Positions 45,084-58,619 of a stretch of 64,000 nt of DNA are shown here, piece after piece. This stretch comes from Dasypus novemcinctus (lineage: Eukaryota; Chordata; Mammalia; Cingulata; Dasypodidae): contig NC_080683.1 of NCBI RefSeq assembly GCF_030445035.2, positions 89,923,675-89,987,674 of the forward strand, written 5' to 3'. The translations under genes were made by a program, and so were the position numbers. The notes under the pieces are model-generated. The model made no database searches. It was not told the DNA's origin and saw only the letters and a list, made by a program, of their open reading frames with translations. Every line of letters begins with the position of its first letter. Position 1 is the stretch's first letter.

Positions 45084-45340
45084 TGGGGAGTGGATATGGC
45101 TCAAGCAATTGAGCTCCTTCCTCCCACATGGGAGGTCCAGTGGTTGAGCTCCCACTTCCAGAATGGGAGGTCCCAGTTCAGTTGCTGGTGCCTCCTGAAA
45201 AAACAAACAGCAAGGAAAACAAATGAAAAAAATCAACTCAGGGGATCTGATGTGTCTCAGTGGTTGAATGTCCGCTTCCCACGTACAACTTCTGGATTCA
45301 AACCCCAGCCCCAGTACATCAAAAAAATAGAAATTATGAA
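45084..45340 (+). mobile_element. DAS-like composite SINE with three tRNA-like heads
   Basis: Three related heads in a row: near 45084 (GGGGAGTGGATATGGCTCAA), near 45143 (TTGAGCTCCCACTTCCAGAA) and near 45240 (GGGGATCTGATGTGTCTCAG). The last has a B-box-like GGATTCAAACCCC. An A-rich end follows. Confidence 0.7.
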
Positions 45341-45354
45341 TCTATAAAACAATT

Positions 45355-45468
45355 ACTCGACCTATCAGGCATATTAAGTAAGGACACAGGATACAATATT
45401 CAAAATCAATTGTATTTCTACATGCCAACTGAAAACTGAAGTTTAAAAGACAATACCATTTGGAAAAG
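45355..45468 (+). mobile_element. L1 ORF2 fragment
   Basis: A short piece equivalent to the start of L1 D (GGACACAGGATACAATATTC, AATTGTATTTCTACATGCCA). Confidence 0.5.
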
Positions 45469-45806
45469 GGGTTTGGCCTCCCTGACAGTAGGTATGGCCT
45501 GTGGCCATGCCCTGGTAGCGGAACATGAATGGAGGCATCCCTCAGCCTGCACACCTGCAAGCAGGGCCCAGAAAGTCCTCCCAAGTGCAGTCCTCAGCAA
45601 ACTCTCTCACTTTTCTGATTACAGGAAGCTTACCAGCCTTGAGCATCTTAGTTTGAAGATAGCAGAGCCACAAGAAAGGTGTTTGGATCACTGGAGCACT
45701 ACTTTGGAAGAGAGGTGCCTGCTATGAGGAATGATTGTTTGAATACTTCTAATAAACTTGTCATGTTTGACCTATCAGGTAATATTACATTAACTGATAC
45801 AGTGAC
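45469..45806 (+). repeat. LTR-like fragment, family not assigned
   Basis: It ends TTAACTGATACA in the manner of MaLR/ERVL LTRs and has AATAAA near 45751. The GC-rich middle (GTGGATCACTGGAGC-like words) differs from the other LTR family in the window. It may be an ERVL-type solo LTR. Confidence 0.35.
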
Positions 45807-46729
45807 CACCACTAGGAAAAGAGGTAAGGGTGAATGAATACTCTACAACTCTGGGGTGCATTTAGATGCAATGAAAAGATGTAGCCATATAGCTGTACCT
45901 TTATCTTGGCAGCACTGAAAGGAGAAAAAGAATGAGATCCAAAAGTTGGAACCATCTGTGTGAATTAGAATAAATTCCACTATACATCGAAAGAATCATG
46001 CACACATCTAAGGAGATATTATTAAATGCATCAGAATGGCTATCTGTGGAGTGGAATGGGAATAGGGTCTAGAGATATATGGGGCAGGAAGCAAGAGGAC
46101 ACATTTATTTCTGGCCATGAAATTTTACTCAGCTCAGCAACTACAAGGAGACAAAACAAAGAGAAAACAGTTTGTAATTCAGGGCATCTGAAAATTGATA
46201 CTGTTTGGAAGATGTGTGACCAGCATACAAAGACAATTTTAAGGCTTCTATACATTGTTTAAAACAAAGTCCAATGGCACTGTTCATTCACAGAATTAGT
46301 AAATAAAAGAATATGTAGTTAAAGAAAAAAAAGGCTGTAGTAATTTCCTCTCCCATGAATATTGTACAGAAACACCCATTTTTTTCCATATACTCACTCA
46401 CTTGATATTAATACATAACAGAGTAAAATAAAAACTCTGGTTAAATTATTATCTTAAACATTATCTCATTATTGGCCATTGTTTGCATTTATTTTAATCT
46501 CCATATTGATTTTTTAAATTTCTTCATCTACCATTTGAATTATTTTTCTTCACTTGCTATCTCTTCTTGCATTCTCTACATCCTGTGCATTTCCCTCTCT
46601 TCAACTTTTTATTATTGCAACTGGGTTTTTATATACAAAGGTTTTCAACAAACCATTTGTTTGTTACACATGAAACAAATATGTTCCCAGACTGTTTTTG
46701 GCAAAATATTGCAGTTGGAAACTAAGTTT
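45807..46729. other. Unique AT-rich DNA, possible L1 3'-end trace
   Basis: Words such as AATGGCTATCTGTGGAGTGG near 46,035 hint at an old repeat. No gene is seen. Confidence 0.3.
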
Positions 46730-46930
46730 TAGAGTTAGGAAAAACTTGGGTTTCAATTCTTAGTTCCAACTTTCAATTGGTTGTGTGACAAATCACTCGA
46801 ACTCATTAAGTCGCAGTTTTATCCTACATAAAACTGGGCTTATAAAACATGTTGTGTATATAAATACCAAGTTGTATGTCTGTTAAATAGCTTATACAAA
46901 GTTAATGATAGCTATTAGTATTATTGTTTT
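46730..46930 (+). repeat. MIR fragment
   Basis: TTGGGTTTCAATTCTTAGTTCC..TTGTGTGACAAATCACTCGAACTC..CAGTTTTATCCTACATAAAACTGGG matches the MIR core order. Confidence 0.55.
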
Positions 46931-47009
46931 CATTATTTCAGTGGCTTTATACCTTCATACGTTGTTCAAGTTTTACGAAATCAAATCTTTCTCTCTATGG
47001 TTTCTAAAG

Positions 47010-47270
47010 GGGCCAATGTGTCAATATTATTGAGACAGGCTTGAGTATGATACCTGACTCTGGATTTGAATAGTTGTTTGATTTTAGGCAAGTTATTTAA
47101 TCTTTCTGAACCTCAATGTTCTCATCTGAAAAATAGGTGGATATTAATATCTACTTAAAAGGGTGCTGAGATAATAAAAGGTGATGCTTATAAGGTGTCT
47201 AGCAAGACCCACAAAAACTTCTCAATAAGTGTTAGTTTTTAGAACTATGAGGATGATTATTGTCTTTCTG
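47010..47270 (+). repeat. MIR fragment
   Basis: ACTCTGGATTTGAATAGTTG, TTAGGCAAGTTATTTAATCT, TCTGAACCTCAATGTTCTCA and AAATAGGTGG occur in MIR order. The tail reads CTCAATAAGTGTTAG. Confidence 0.7.
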
Positions 47271-50224
47271 CCTTTATGTACCCTTTTGATGACTTGGGAT
47301 TTTCTTATTGCTCAGATGGTATGAGAGAAATTCTCTGGATTTCACAACATGAAGTCAGTTGATTATCATGAAGGCTTTCTTAGCTGCATTCTGATGCTGG
47401 AGACTTCCCTGGAACCCTCATCCTGTCTAAGAAAGTTTCCTCTAGAGAATATCACTGATTGGGCAGGAAATCTTAAGAAAACTATTCATATATTTTAATG
47501 CTATGTAATTGATATCTGATATCTCAAAAAAATACTTGCACATTTCACTTAATTGAAACATGTGTAGTCATTGCTACTCTCCTTTTTTGTTGTCTCCAGA
47601 ATGAACAGGAATATCTTAACAAAAGTGATCTTTAAAACTTGAACTTGGACAGGATTAATTCTAGTTCCTGGTGAGGCATAGAACCCTATATTGCTGGAAA
47701 GTGGCACATTCCCCAAGTGGCCGAGAGGAGGCAGGAAGGGAAGCAGTCACTTGTGAAAGCAAGTGATTCAACTATGGGCTGGCTGACCTGGGAAGAGTGG
47801 CTTCACATTCAGAAAAAAAGATTTCCAAATAACTCATTCTGGCCTTCTAATTGGAAGTAGGAGGTCCAAGTAATGGCTTGCATGTTGAACTTCCTATCAA
47901 TTGACATATACCACCTTTCTGAATGTAGATATCACTGTAAAGCAAGATTTGTTTATTTATTTTTTCCCTCTGGAGGACTGAGCACAATGACTCTTTAAAC
48001 CACCAATACTCTATATTCACTATTTAATTTGTCTTTGGGAGAAAGGGTTTTGTAAATGGATTACTTTTAAAATATCAAATCCTGTCAAGATTTTCCTTGA
48101 AAGCAGGCCTTCATTTCCATAGAATCCTATTCGAAAGTAGCTCACTTTCTTTCATCTAACATTTGGCCAAGTTCTCTTTGGTTAGCTTTGCTATGTAGCC
48201 TGGTTGTACTAGGTAGTCAGATTTTTGGATTATGCTTTTACCCTCTGGTTTTAGAACTAAATTTTTGCAGAGACCTATTAAAGATGCCAGCATAAATCTG
48301 TCAGTTATTTTAAGCCATCCCACTCTCAGTAATCTCTCATACTTGAGCCAGCCCTAGCCTTCTTCCTGCTGATTTCTCCAAATCTCATCAGTCCCAGCCA
48401 TGTCATATGAAACTTACTATTTCATCTCTTTATCAACTACACTTAATACCAGAAGATGGGAATCCTCTCTTCAAACTGTATTTCTCACTTAGTTTGAAAT
48501 GTATATTGATTTCAATACCAGCTACTCTTGATTTAGTACTCACAGCTACTTCTCATTGCAGGGAAAAAACAATGAGAATGTTCTTGTTTCTCAGCAGGCA
48601 CAACTATCTTTGCTCAGACTCAGTATGTTTCATGCTCCCTCTCAACAAGAAATACATTTCCTAACTCCAGAAGCAAATATTAAGTATGAAGAATTTGTAG
48701 GAATTTCAGATTCTATTATTTAGGTCTTATTGAGATAAAGGTCTTATTATGTGTCATTGTTGAAGAAGATTCTATAAACTATGCTAGTGTTTACTATCTA
48801 AATCCATTAAACCCAAGTCAGATTCCTTCATGCCATGCATCTCTGGGAAAAAATACAAAAATCTTTGAACAAAGTGCCATTTTTGTAAAAGAAATAATTT
48901 GAAAAGGAAATGTTTTTCCTTCATGATATTTAATTTTATCAAATAATGAGGGGAAAAATAAAGCTTGACTTCTACTTTATGGAGATAAATACTATCCTTT
49001 GAGAAAAAAGCCTCTCATTTTTGAAGTAGGCCCAAGAGACAGCTGGTATAGTCAAGATGTAACAACCACTCTAGAGAGCAACAAATACAAACATATACAA
49101 CAAAATCTGTCACTCAATGGCTAATATTCATGAACTATCAACAGAGAAATCAAGTTCACAAATGCAGGCAGAAAACCTATTTCCTCAGTGTGTTTCTGAT
49201 AAAATACACAACATAAACAAATTATGAAGAGCCTAATTGTAACAGGTCCACAGGGAATTCTCCTGATGTCTCCCCAATTCATTAAGCAGTACCACAGATA
49301 GAACCGAGAATACAATTATAATTTCCAAAAATGTCGCCAGTCATGTCTGTACCAGTGGAGAATACGTCCCCTTGGTTTTTGTGGAAGATGTGTGTGTCAT
49401 AAATAAATAAAAAGGCATGACACAAATAAATTGTATTCATTATCTTTTGTAAGGGTGGTGCAAAGGAAAAGTCAAATCTAAACTGAAACTCTTAGTCGAG
49501 TCTGGTAAAGATATGTCATTATGATTTGCCTTATTTTAAAGCTCCAACTCCTCATTCCCCTCATGACACTGACAAATTAAAGTTTTATCATCCTTATTAA
49601 TTCACGTCCATTTAGAGTATGTACAGGAGACTTGGCACTGAGATTAACAGAAATAATTATCAAAAGGGTTACCTAACCCACTATCAGATAGAAAGGACTC
49701 AATAGCTAGATAGAAAACCATCCTTCTGACTAGATAGTAAAATGCATTGTCTAATGAATTTGCTTTAGTTAAATATACACATTACCATAGTTAGTTTAAA
49801 AAATACTGATAGGTAAACATTCAGATGTTATTTATTTATTTTTAATGTACAAGAACTTTTCCAAATGATAGCACAGGCATGGATTTCAAGTATCCCATGC
49901 TGTTTCTCATTCTTCTGGCCACATAGACTACCAGCCGTTGAGTCCTGCTCCTGTAGGATGTTACAGGGAGGGTGAAACCTAGAAGTGCCAAACAGTCAGC
50001 TATGGCCTTAGCCTGACTCCATCCTTCCTACCACTTAGCTCTGTTCACACCCATGCCTGATGGAAAGAAATTAAATGTTTCTCTGAGGTATAGACATTCT
50101 TCAAAGAAAGAAAACATACACTCAAGACAAGACCAGAGAAACCAGACCTGATACTGACACACAAGTGTCAGAAGCTAGTGAAAATGTAAAGATGGTCTTT
50201 AATGTAAAGACTAAATAATGTTTT
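47271..50224. other. Unique DNA, no gene seen
   Basis: No convincing coding frame or RNA gene. The 85-codon frame at 48407-48664 has no recognisable motif. Confidence 0.4.
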
Positions 50225-51834
50225 TACTCAACTTGATGTCTCAAGGTTCATCCATGTTGTCACATCTATTAGAATTTCATTACTTTTTATAGCCGAATAA
50301 TATTCCATTGTTTATTTATTCATCAGTTGATGAGTACTGTGTTGCTGTTGTAAACAGAATTTTTCTTGATTTCTTGCTCCAATTGTTCATTACTGTTTTA
50401 CAGAAACATTACTGATTTGTGAGTGTTGACCTTGTATCCCACCACTTTGCTGCATTCATTTATTAGCTCTAGAAACTCTGTTATGGATTTTTAAGGATTT
50501 TCTGTGTATAGGATCATGTCATCTGTAAATAGTGAAAGTTTTGCTTCTTCCTTTCCGGTTTTGGTTCTTTTTATTTCATTTCTCTCTTAATTGCTCTCGC
50601 TAGAACTTCCAGTAAAATGACCATGGACATCCCAGTCTTGTTCCAGATCTTAGAGAGAAAGCATTCTGTCTTTCACTGTTAAGTATGATGTTAGCTGTGG
50701 GTTTTTCATATATCTCCTTTACCATGTTGAGGAAATTTTCTTATATTCTTAGTTTTGTATATGTCTTTATCAAAGGGGTACTGGATTTTGTCAAATGCCT
50801 TTTCTACATCAATTGAGATGATGTGGGTTTTTTTTCCTTTGTTCTGTTAATGTGATACATTACATTAATTGATTTTCTTATGTTTTACTACCTTGCTTAC
50901 CTGAGGTAAATCCCACTTTATCATGGTGAATAATTATTTCAGTGTGCTATTGTATCTGGTTTTCCCAGTATGTTGTTGAAGATTTTTGCGTCTATATTCA
51001 GGAGTGATTATGGTCTTTAATTTTATTTCTTTGTGGTGTCCTTATCTGGCTTAGGTATTAAGATGGATGCTGACCTCACATAATGATTAGGAATTGTTCC
51101 TCCTCTTTAATTTTTAGGAAGAGTTTGAGCAGGATTGGTATTAATTCTCCTGGAATGATTGGTAAAATTCCACTGTGAAGCCATCTGGTTCTGGACTTTT
51201 CTTTGTTGGGAGGTTTTCGTTTACTAATTCAATCTCTTTACTAGTTATTGATTTGTTAAGATCTATTTCTTCTTGAGTCAGTACAGGTAGTTTGTGTGAT
51301 TCTAGGAATTTTCCCTTTATATCTAAGTTATCTAATTTGTGGTAGACAGTTGTTTACAGTAACTTCTTGTAGTCCTTTTTATTTCTGTGTGGTCTGTAGC
51401 AATGTCCCTTTTTCATTTCTGATTTTAGTTATTTGTACCCTATCTTTTTTTTTTCTTTGTCAGTTTACCTAAGGGTTTGTCATTTTAATTGATGTATTCA
51501 AAGAACCAACTTTGGGTTTTGTTGATGCACTCTAGTGTTTTTTCCCTCTATTCATTATCTCTAGTCTCATCTTTGTTATTCCCTGCTTACTTTGTGTTTA
51601 GTTTTCTCTTCTTGTTCTATATCCTACATTTTTGAGGTTAGGTCTCTGATTTGACATCTTTCTTCTTTTTTTAATATAAGTATTTAGAGTTATAAATTTT
51701 CCTCTCAGCACTGCCTTTGCTGTATCCCATTGGTTTTGGTATGTTGTGTTTTCATTTTCATTCTTCTCAATATATTTCCTAATTTACCTTGTGGATTATT
51801 CTTTGACCAGTGATTGTTTAAGAGTATGTTGTTC
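50225..51834 (-). mobile_element. L1 ORF2 (RT region), minus strand, part 1
   Basis: Long, diverged L1 read backwards. The plus strand shows the classic reverse-complement ORF2 RT words TTGTCAAATGCCTTTTCTACATCAATTGAGATGAT and ATCATGTCATCTGTAAATAG. Full of stops. Interrupted at 51835 by a retroposed insert. Confidence 0.85.
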
Positions 51835-52409
51835 TCCAAGCAGGAGAATCTCATCTGTCAACCATGTGGGATCCAAGCCCCCTCTCCATATAGAGGTGGA
51901 GTGGACATCACCAATCCAGTGTCCACAAGATGGAGGAATAAAATATGGATTAGAGTGGACTTACTGGTATTCTACTATACAACTATTGTGACAAGTAATG
52001 GAAGAAACTGTAGCATTGACCTGGAGAAAGTGGCCACGGTAGTTGCTGAGAGCAGGGAGAAGGAAGAAGAGATGAGGTATGGGGGCATTTGTGAAACTTG
52101 GAGTTATCCTAAATGATATTGCAGGGACAGATGCAGGACATAATATATCCTGCCATAACCCACTGAATGTACTGGGGGAAAGTGTAAACTATAATGTAAA
52201 CTCTAATCCATGCGGTATAGCAGTGCTTCAAAATGCATTTACCCAATGCAATGAATGTGCCACAATGATGAAAGAAGTTGTTGATGTGGAAGGAGTGGGG
52301 GGTGGGGAGGTATGTGGGAACCTCTTATATATTTTAATGTAACATTTTGTGTGATCTATGTATCTTAAAAAAAAAGACAATTTAATTAAAAATTTTTAAT
52401 TAAAAAAAA
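51835..52409 (+). mobile_element. Retroposed insert (probable L1 3' UTR) with target duplication
   Basis: A 575-bp plus-strand insert ending in TGTATCTTAAAAAAAAA and further A/T-rich tail. It is bounded by AGTATGTTGTTC at 51823-51834 and 52410-52421, a 12-bp duplication. The end (GGGAACCTCTTATATATTTTAATG, TGTGTGATCTATG) looks like an armadillo L1 3' UTR, which would make it a 5'-truncated L1. No open product is recognised. Confidence 0.65.
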
Positions 52410-52421
52410 AGTATGTTGTTC

Positions 52422-53110
52422 AATTTCCACATATTCGTGAGTTTTCCCTATCTCCCTCTGTTAGTGATTTCTAGTTTCATTTTGTTGTGATTGGAAAAGA
52501 TACATGGTATTATTTCAGTATTTTTTAATTTATTGAGGCTTGTTTTGTGACCTAACATATCCTGAAGAATGGTCCATATGCACCAGAAAAGAATGTGTGT
52601 TCTACTGCTGTTAAGTCTTCCATTTATGTTTGTTAAATCTGGTTGGTTTAGTGTTCCATTTCCTTATTGATCTTCTACTAGGTGCTCTATCCATTATTGA
52701 AAGTGGCATATTAAAGTTTCCTACTATTAATGAAGAACCATCTATTTCTCCCTTCAAATCTGTCAATATTTATTTCATATATTTTGTGAACACTGCTACA
52801 AGGTGCATAGATATTTATAATTGTTATGTCTTCTTATTGAATTGACTCCTATATCAGTATATAAAGACTGTCTTTGTCCCTTGCAACCATTTTTTAAATT
52901 AAAGTCTATTTTATTTGATACTAGTTTATCTACTCCCATTCCCTTTTGGTTACTACTTACATAGTACATTTTTTTCATCCTTTCCCTTTCAATTTACTTA
53001 AGTTTTTAAATTTAAGGTGAGTTCTCTTGTAAATAGCATATAGTTGGGCCATGCACTTTAATTTTTCATTATATTTTGTTCAAATTGTTGTGTTTTAGTA
53101 CAAAGGCTCT
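52422..53110 (-). mobile_element. L1 ORF2 (upstream region), minus strand, part 2
   Basis: Continuation of the L1 cut at 51834, reading towards the ORF2 endonuclease/RT linker (plus-strand words TTCTACTGCTGTTAAGTCTTCC and TTGAATTGACTCCTATATCAG). Broken. Confidence 0.8.
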
Positions 53111-56100
53111 ATACTTTCATATACTTAATACTTTGGTACAACATGTATTTTAAGAAGTTAGTTTGGAAATTATATCAGTTTGTTTAAAACAACTCTGCCA
53201 ATTAAAAGGAAAAAAAAAAAATTCTATCCAAAGATAGATCTCCAAGTATCAGGAGGAGCACTGTAATTATCAAATCACAATTATGGGGCAGATGATTTGC
53301 AAGGTAAAATTCCATCACCCATTAGTATTGTAAGGATCATAATACCACAAACCACTAACATATTGCTTTCCTTGGAGAAGACTAAAAGAACAACATTGGT
53401 TCATTGTAGCTCCCAATAGGGAATTTTATATAATAAACATGTGTTTTGCTATCCTGGAGCATATGGGGGAAAATGGCAATTAATTCTCCCATCATAGCTC
53501 CTTACCACTCTCAGTAATGGGTAGGTTAGAAAACAATAAAAATCACAATTTTTTTTTTTAACACACAGATAATCCTTCTTAATTTGTCAGTTACCATAAA
53601 TGCATGGGGAGCATTACTGATAATTCCATACCAGTATTCGCCCCCCAAAAAAACATCTCACACTAGCAGTGGACACTAGATTTGTCAAACACTAGTTAAT
53701 TTTACTATCATGAAATGTTCAACCAGATAAATTATTGTTACTTAATAAATACTTATTATTTGACTTGCTACTGATAAATTTCCCACTACTAGTAGAGAAA
53801 CATAACAGTTATAAGCTTTTTTTTCCAGCAGAAATTAGGTAGACTAATAGAGCCAGCACCACATTGATGAATACAGTCCGTGAGGAAGATTTCTAATCTA
53901 CTATGTAAAAAATCTCATTTCAAATAATCCAAGAAACTGGACAGTGAAAAGGGCATCAACCAATCAGGATTTGAAAAATTCAAATACCTACGTGAGTCAT
54001 TAAAATAATGCAAAATAGCACATTGTAAGTCTTCTACCTATCTACTGTAAGCAGTAACTACCCAACTCCAGATAATGGTTGCCAATATAATAGTGCAGGC
54101 CAGAGATGACATTTTTCAAGAAAAGCCAGAATTGTTGATTTTAATGTGAAATCATCCCACCCCTTATTCTTTCATGCACGTTCCCTACAACACATTTGTC
54201 TCTTCACCTGAAAAATTATCATTTTTGTGAGAGTAAGAAAGACACCTAAAATTCTACTTCAAGACTAATGGAGAGGCAAGGAAAAAGAAAGCACTTTGTG
54301 AACATTGTTGATTGACTTATAGACATGACAGACTGCTTACGTGTTTTCCAAGACAGAGTAGGCTTCTATCTATAAAGTTGATATTCAAAAATTATTTTTA
54401 AAATTTAAACTATACTGGGATGAAAGAATATGCAAGAATATTAGAAGAGTGGTATCATGGTAGAAAGAAGCTCAATTGACAGCGATAAGAAGGAAAGGTA
54501 TTTTTAAGCAAGACCTTAATCTAACAATAAAAATAGTAGCCAGTACTCTTATTGGAAATACAAGCATACACAGGTAATGAACAAATATTTTACGCACATA
54601 TCAAAAGATATGTTATCATTAAATTTACAATTTTCATTCTGAAAAGCTGCCAGGTACTTTTCAGAGAAACAAAAGTTGCACAGTACATCTAACCCTGAAT
54701 TTAAAGTTGTATTTCCTGAACCCTCTTCTTCAAAATATATCATTGTAGCTAGGCACCTGATGTGGAAAATAAAGTGAATTACCTAAAGCAACACTAACAG
54801 AAATAGAATGTGTCACATACATAATTTAAAATTTTCTTATAGCTACGCTTTAGAAAAGTAAAATAAGGTAAAATTAATAAATTTTATTTAACCCAATATA
54901 CCTAAGATATATCATTCAATATGCAACCAGCATAAAAATTACATATGAGATAATGTACAGTTTTTGTAATGCCTTTGAAATCTGATGGGCATTTTACATT
55001 TATAGCACATCTCAATTTGAACTAGCCACATTTCAAGTGCATGATAGCCGCATGTGGAGCTCAGATTCTCTCTACAGAGTACACAAAATCTGATACTGAC
55101 AGTGTTATTTTCATGAGTCGTAATTGTTTCAAGGAAAAATCACCTAATATTTCTGGGAAAATGGGAACAAGTGACTGAAAACAACTATTCTTTTTTGAAA
55201 TGTTATTAGGGTCAATGGTATAATTGTCTCTTCAAGTATTTCTGTTCTCTTAGTAAATTATAAGTCAAACATGAACCTATACAACATATAAGAAAGAAAA
55301 AAGAACTCTAGTTCTATTAGGGAACCACTGCTTCTTTTTCCAACTGTACCATGGTGACTAATAGAGTTATTATCTATTCCTTCCCAAGAGGGTTAATGCG
55401 GACCCTTACGGCTTTGCTTACCTCTTTAGTTGAATCTTTTTAGGAAGGTCAATGTAATAAGCACATCCCAAATGAAAACAATTAAACAATTAAACCTAGT
55501 ATTCTAACCTATTTCTTACAAGAGGTATCTTTCTTCTTAGAGTTAGTGAATCTGTACTCTTTTATTTATACTTGTTACAAGCTGAATTGCCACTCTCCTA
55601 ATACACTCTCCTAAAGTGATCAAATCTGTAGTACTTAATAAATATGTATTGTAATCAATGAATAAATTCTTGAACTATTTTCATAGGATCAAAGTTACTT
55701 TTTCTCATATCAGCATACCAAAGTGTATTATATGAAAAACATGGGATGGGTAAGAAAAACAAGTATTATTTTATATTTCTCTGCCTCGTTTTAGATAATC
55801 CATTTGTAGGTTTGATGTTAATCATGGAAAATACCGGTATTGCTGTGAGGTATGGGGCATGCATGTGTTTGAATTTGTGCTATTTTTGTGTTGTTATCCT
55901 CTTTGGGTTTGGTTGGGGCTAGAAGAAAAAATGAAGAGCCTTTGGGGAAAAAAAGGGGTGGTATTGAGGAAATGGGGTATGAACTTTTTGTTAGCAATGA
56001 AGACTAGAGGGTTTTGTGACTTAAGATAGAAAGATTAATTTCATTAAGAGCCCAACAGACACCTTCAGGGGGTGTGTATCACTGCTCTTCAGAGAGGAAA

Positions 56101-57409
56101 TAGCCATTTTTTGTTGTTTTAAAACAAACAAGTAGGGCTTGTTTTTGTAGCCCTGACCTAAGATCTCACCCACTGTATCTCTCTGTGTTTTCATACCTCC
56201 TCCCCGAATTCAGTAGCAGGTGTGAGGGAATTAAAAACACTGTTTAAACTGGGGAGTCCCTTTCCCATTTAGGAGCTCAGCTTCCATTTGTGTTCTTGGA
56301 AAAATATGAGCTGAGGTCAACAGCATCATTATATGAAGCAGCTGTTGCCAACTGGCAGACTTCTCCCAAGGTCAGGGAGATTCGAAAGAGTAAAATAGAT
56401 TTCTAGTCTCTTATTTTGAAATTTAATATTTGTCAGTTGTTTCTATAAATTTAATCTTATCAAATAAATTTCCATCTGGATAAAGGGAAACCAAAAAATA
56501 GCAGAGCAAGTTTTACCACAAATGGAATGTTTGAAGCTGGAAAAAAATTGCCTCCATCTGAAAACTAGAGGTGTTAAATTACCAAAATATGACTGATTTG
56601 AGGAAAGGATTTTGCAGTCAGGAGCCTATCTAGTTCCCAAACCCACAGGCTTTTTGAAACAACTTATCCTTAAGTTGTAGAGTCTTGTCTTTTCTCTTTG
56701 AATCGCTCGACCCCAGCCAGTAGAAGCTGCCAACTAAATTTCTATTATACATAATCCATATGTAAGCACAAGTTGGGTCTCTGGGTACATAGTAACGTTC
56801 TTTCTATGGGTCTATAAATGGTTCCTGAGTCTGCTTCATTTTAATATGGTCATTCTTGGTCAGTTAATGAGGTAGTTCTTCACCAGGCCTTTTGAGAACT
56901 GAGTCATTTGGTTCGTGGCCTTACATAGTGTTACAGGAAATATGTGTTTGCCCCTTTGGAAGTGGTGAGTATGAAGAAGAGGGAAAAGATCTGTGCAGTA
57001 CGAAAGCATGGTTATTTTTAATAAGCTTATTTTTCAAAATAAGCTTATTTTTCAAATAAAATTCATTTGATAGGTCTTAGAGAATACTAACATATTTCCT
57101 TAAATACATAATAAGTAGTTTTACACCTGCCCCCCTTACTGGGATGGCTCTCAAACAACACAACCTCTTTAAAAAGATATGATAAGAGAATCCTATCTGT
57201 CCTCACTCAGTTCCTGACCCCAATATGAAATCCACACCCACTCACATACCACAAGCGTACGTGTATACAGTCACAAACCACAATCATGCACGTGCTCATA
57301 CACACCAAACATTCCACATACCTGCATGGCATATACACACGTGAACATATACCGCTTCCTGTGGGCGTTTGACATTGTTTTGCTTAATAGTTATTTCTTT
57401 CCATGAAAA
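53111..57409. other. Unique AT-rich DNA, no gene seen
   Basis: No gene, RNA or clear mobile element. At 57,012-57,055 a 19-bp unit built round AATAAGCTTATTTTTCAAA is directly repeated. Confidence 0.4.
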
Positions 57410-57600
57410 CCCAACTTCATTAATTAAACTCATTAGATAATTTCCTTAATCTTTCTGAAGTGTTATTTTCCTGTATGAAATAATAATAAACCCATAGAGT
57501 GGAATTAAACAATGTAAAACATACGAAGTCCTTGGTAAAGTGCCTGATACATGATAAAGACTATGGAAAGGCAGGAAATTGTTAATATTATATTTACTGT
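57410..57600 (+). repeat. MIR fragment, weak
   Basis: TTTCTGAAGTGTTATTTTCCTGTATGAAATAATAATAA followed by AGTCCTTGGTAAAGTGCCTGATACATG fits the distal MIR core and tail. Confidence 0.5.
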
Positions 57601-58619
57601 GCTACCATGATTGTTCTCATAAGTCACACCGAAAAGTGCTTTGGAGGAATAAGAGCTTGAACACAAGGAATGATTGAGCCTGGTAATTATTACACAGATT
57701 TTATTTTTGTAGTAGGCCCTTCTTCACATTAAACTCTTCAGAAATCTCCCATATCTCCATAGCCAGTGTGATAATCTGTTCTTATTTTTGTTGCCAGTTA
57801 GAGGAGCCATTGGTGGGCCAGGAGGAGAGTTGTCATCTGGTAAATATAAAAGAAGTGACTGTAGGACAAGAAAAGCTATCATCATGAGTATGTAAGAGTT
57901 TGCACAGATGTTCAGTGACCCCCACAGATGAAAATGCCAATAAACTGTCATATCTACAAAGCCTATGCCAAGAAAAAAGAATGAAGCACAAAGAGATATT
58001 TAAACAGCCATGCTAAAAGTAATAATTTGCCAAGTGCACGGAAATATATTTTTAGAATTGTTTTTATTTTCAGTCATGCTCTTTTATAATATTGTCAAAC
58101 ACCAACTTGGTACTGAATAGACCAACTGGCTCAAAATACTCTCAGCTTTGTAATTTTCACTTCTGAGACTGTGACTTTTCAACCTACGATTTTTTTCCAG
58201 GCTGGTTCAACTAGGCTGTAGGTCAGATTCAGTGCAAATGATTATCTACACTGCAGGCTACTTAATAAGGAGCCAGTGAATGACAGTGGTTAGCCCTTTG
58301 GGGGCTTGTCCATTAGTAAATAAGAGAGCCTGCGATTAACAAAATGCACCTTATTATATGAAATGTATTCCCCACAAGTCAAGAAAAGTCTCCATCTAAG
58401 AAGTATTTTCCACATAGTATAATAACTGTAATTTGGAGGAAAGAAATTCTAATCTTTTCTAAGACTCAGGCAGCATTTTCCTCATTCTTTGATTTTAGTT
58501 AACATGGAGAGCAACCCGTAAATGAACTTCCCACTGGTTTGGTTTGATGTATGAGTCTCTGCAGGACACATTTCTTGGTATCATCTGCAACTTCCCCGGC
58601 AGATACCTTAAATTATCTA
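57601..58619. other. Unique DNA, no gene seen
   Basis: The 75-codon minus frame at 57724-57951 has no recognisable domain. Confidence 0.35.

Noticed and set aside
21800-45340. tRNA-like promoter boxes within the SINEs as possible tRNA genes
   Set aside because: They sit in SINE heads with A-rich tails and target duplications, and no complete cloverleaf with a CCA-compatible acceptor stem is evident.
57012-57055. Direct repeat around AAGCTT as a possible mobile-element border or origin
   Set aside because: Short, AT-rich and with no associated element. A local duplication explains it.
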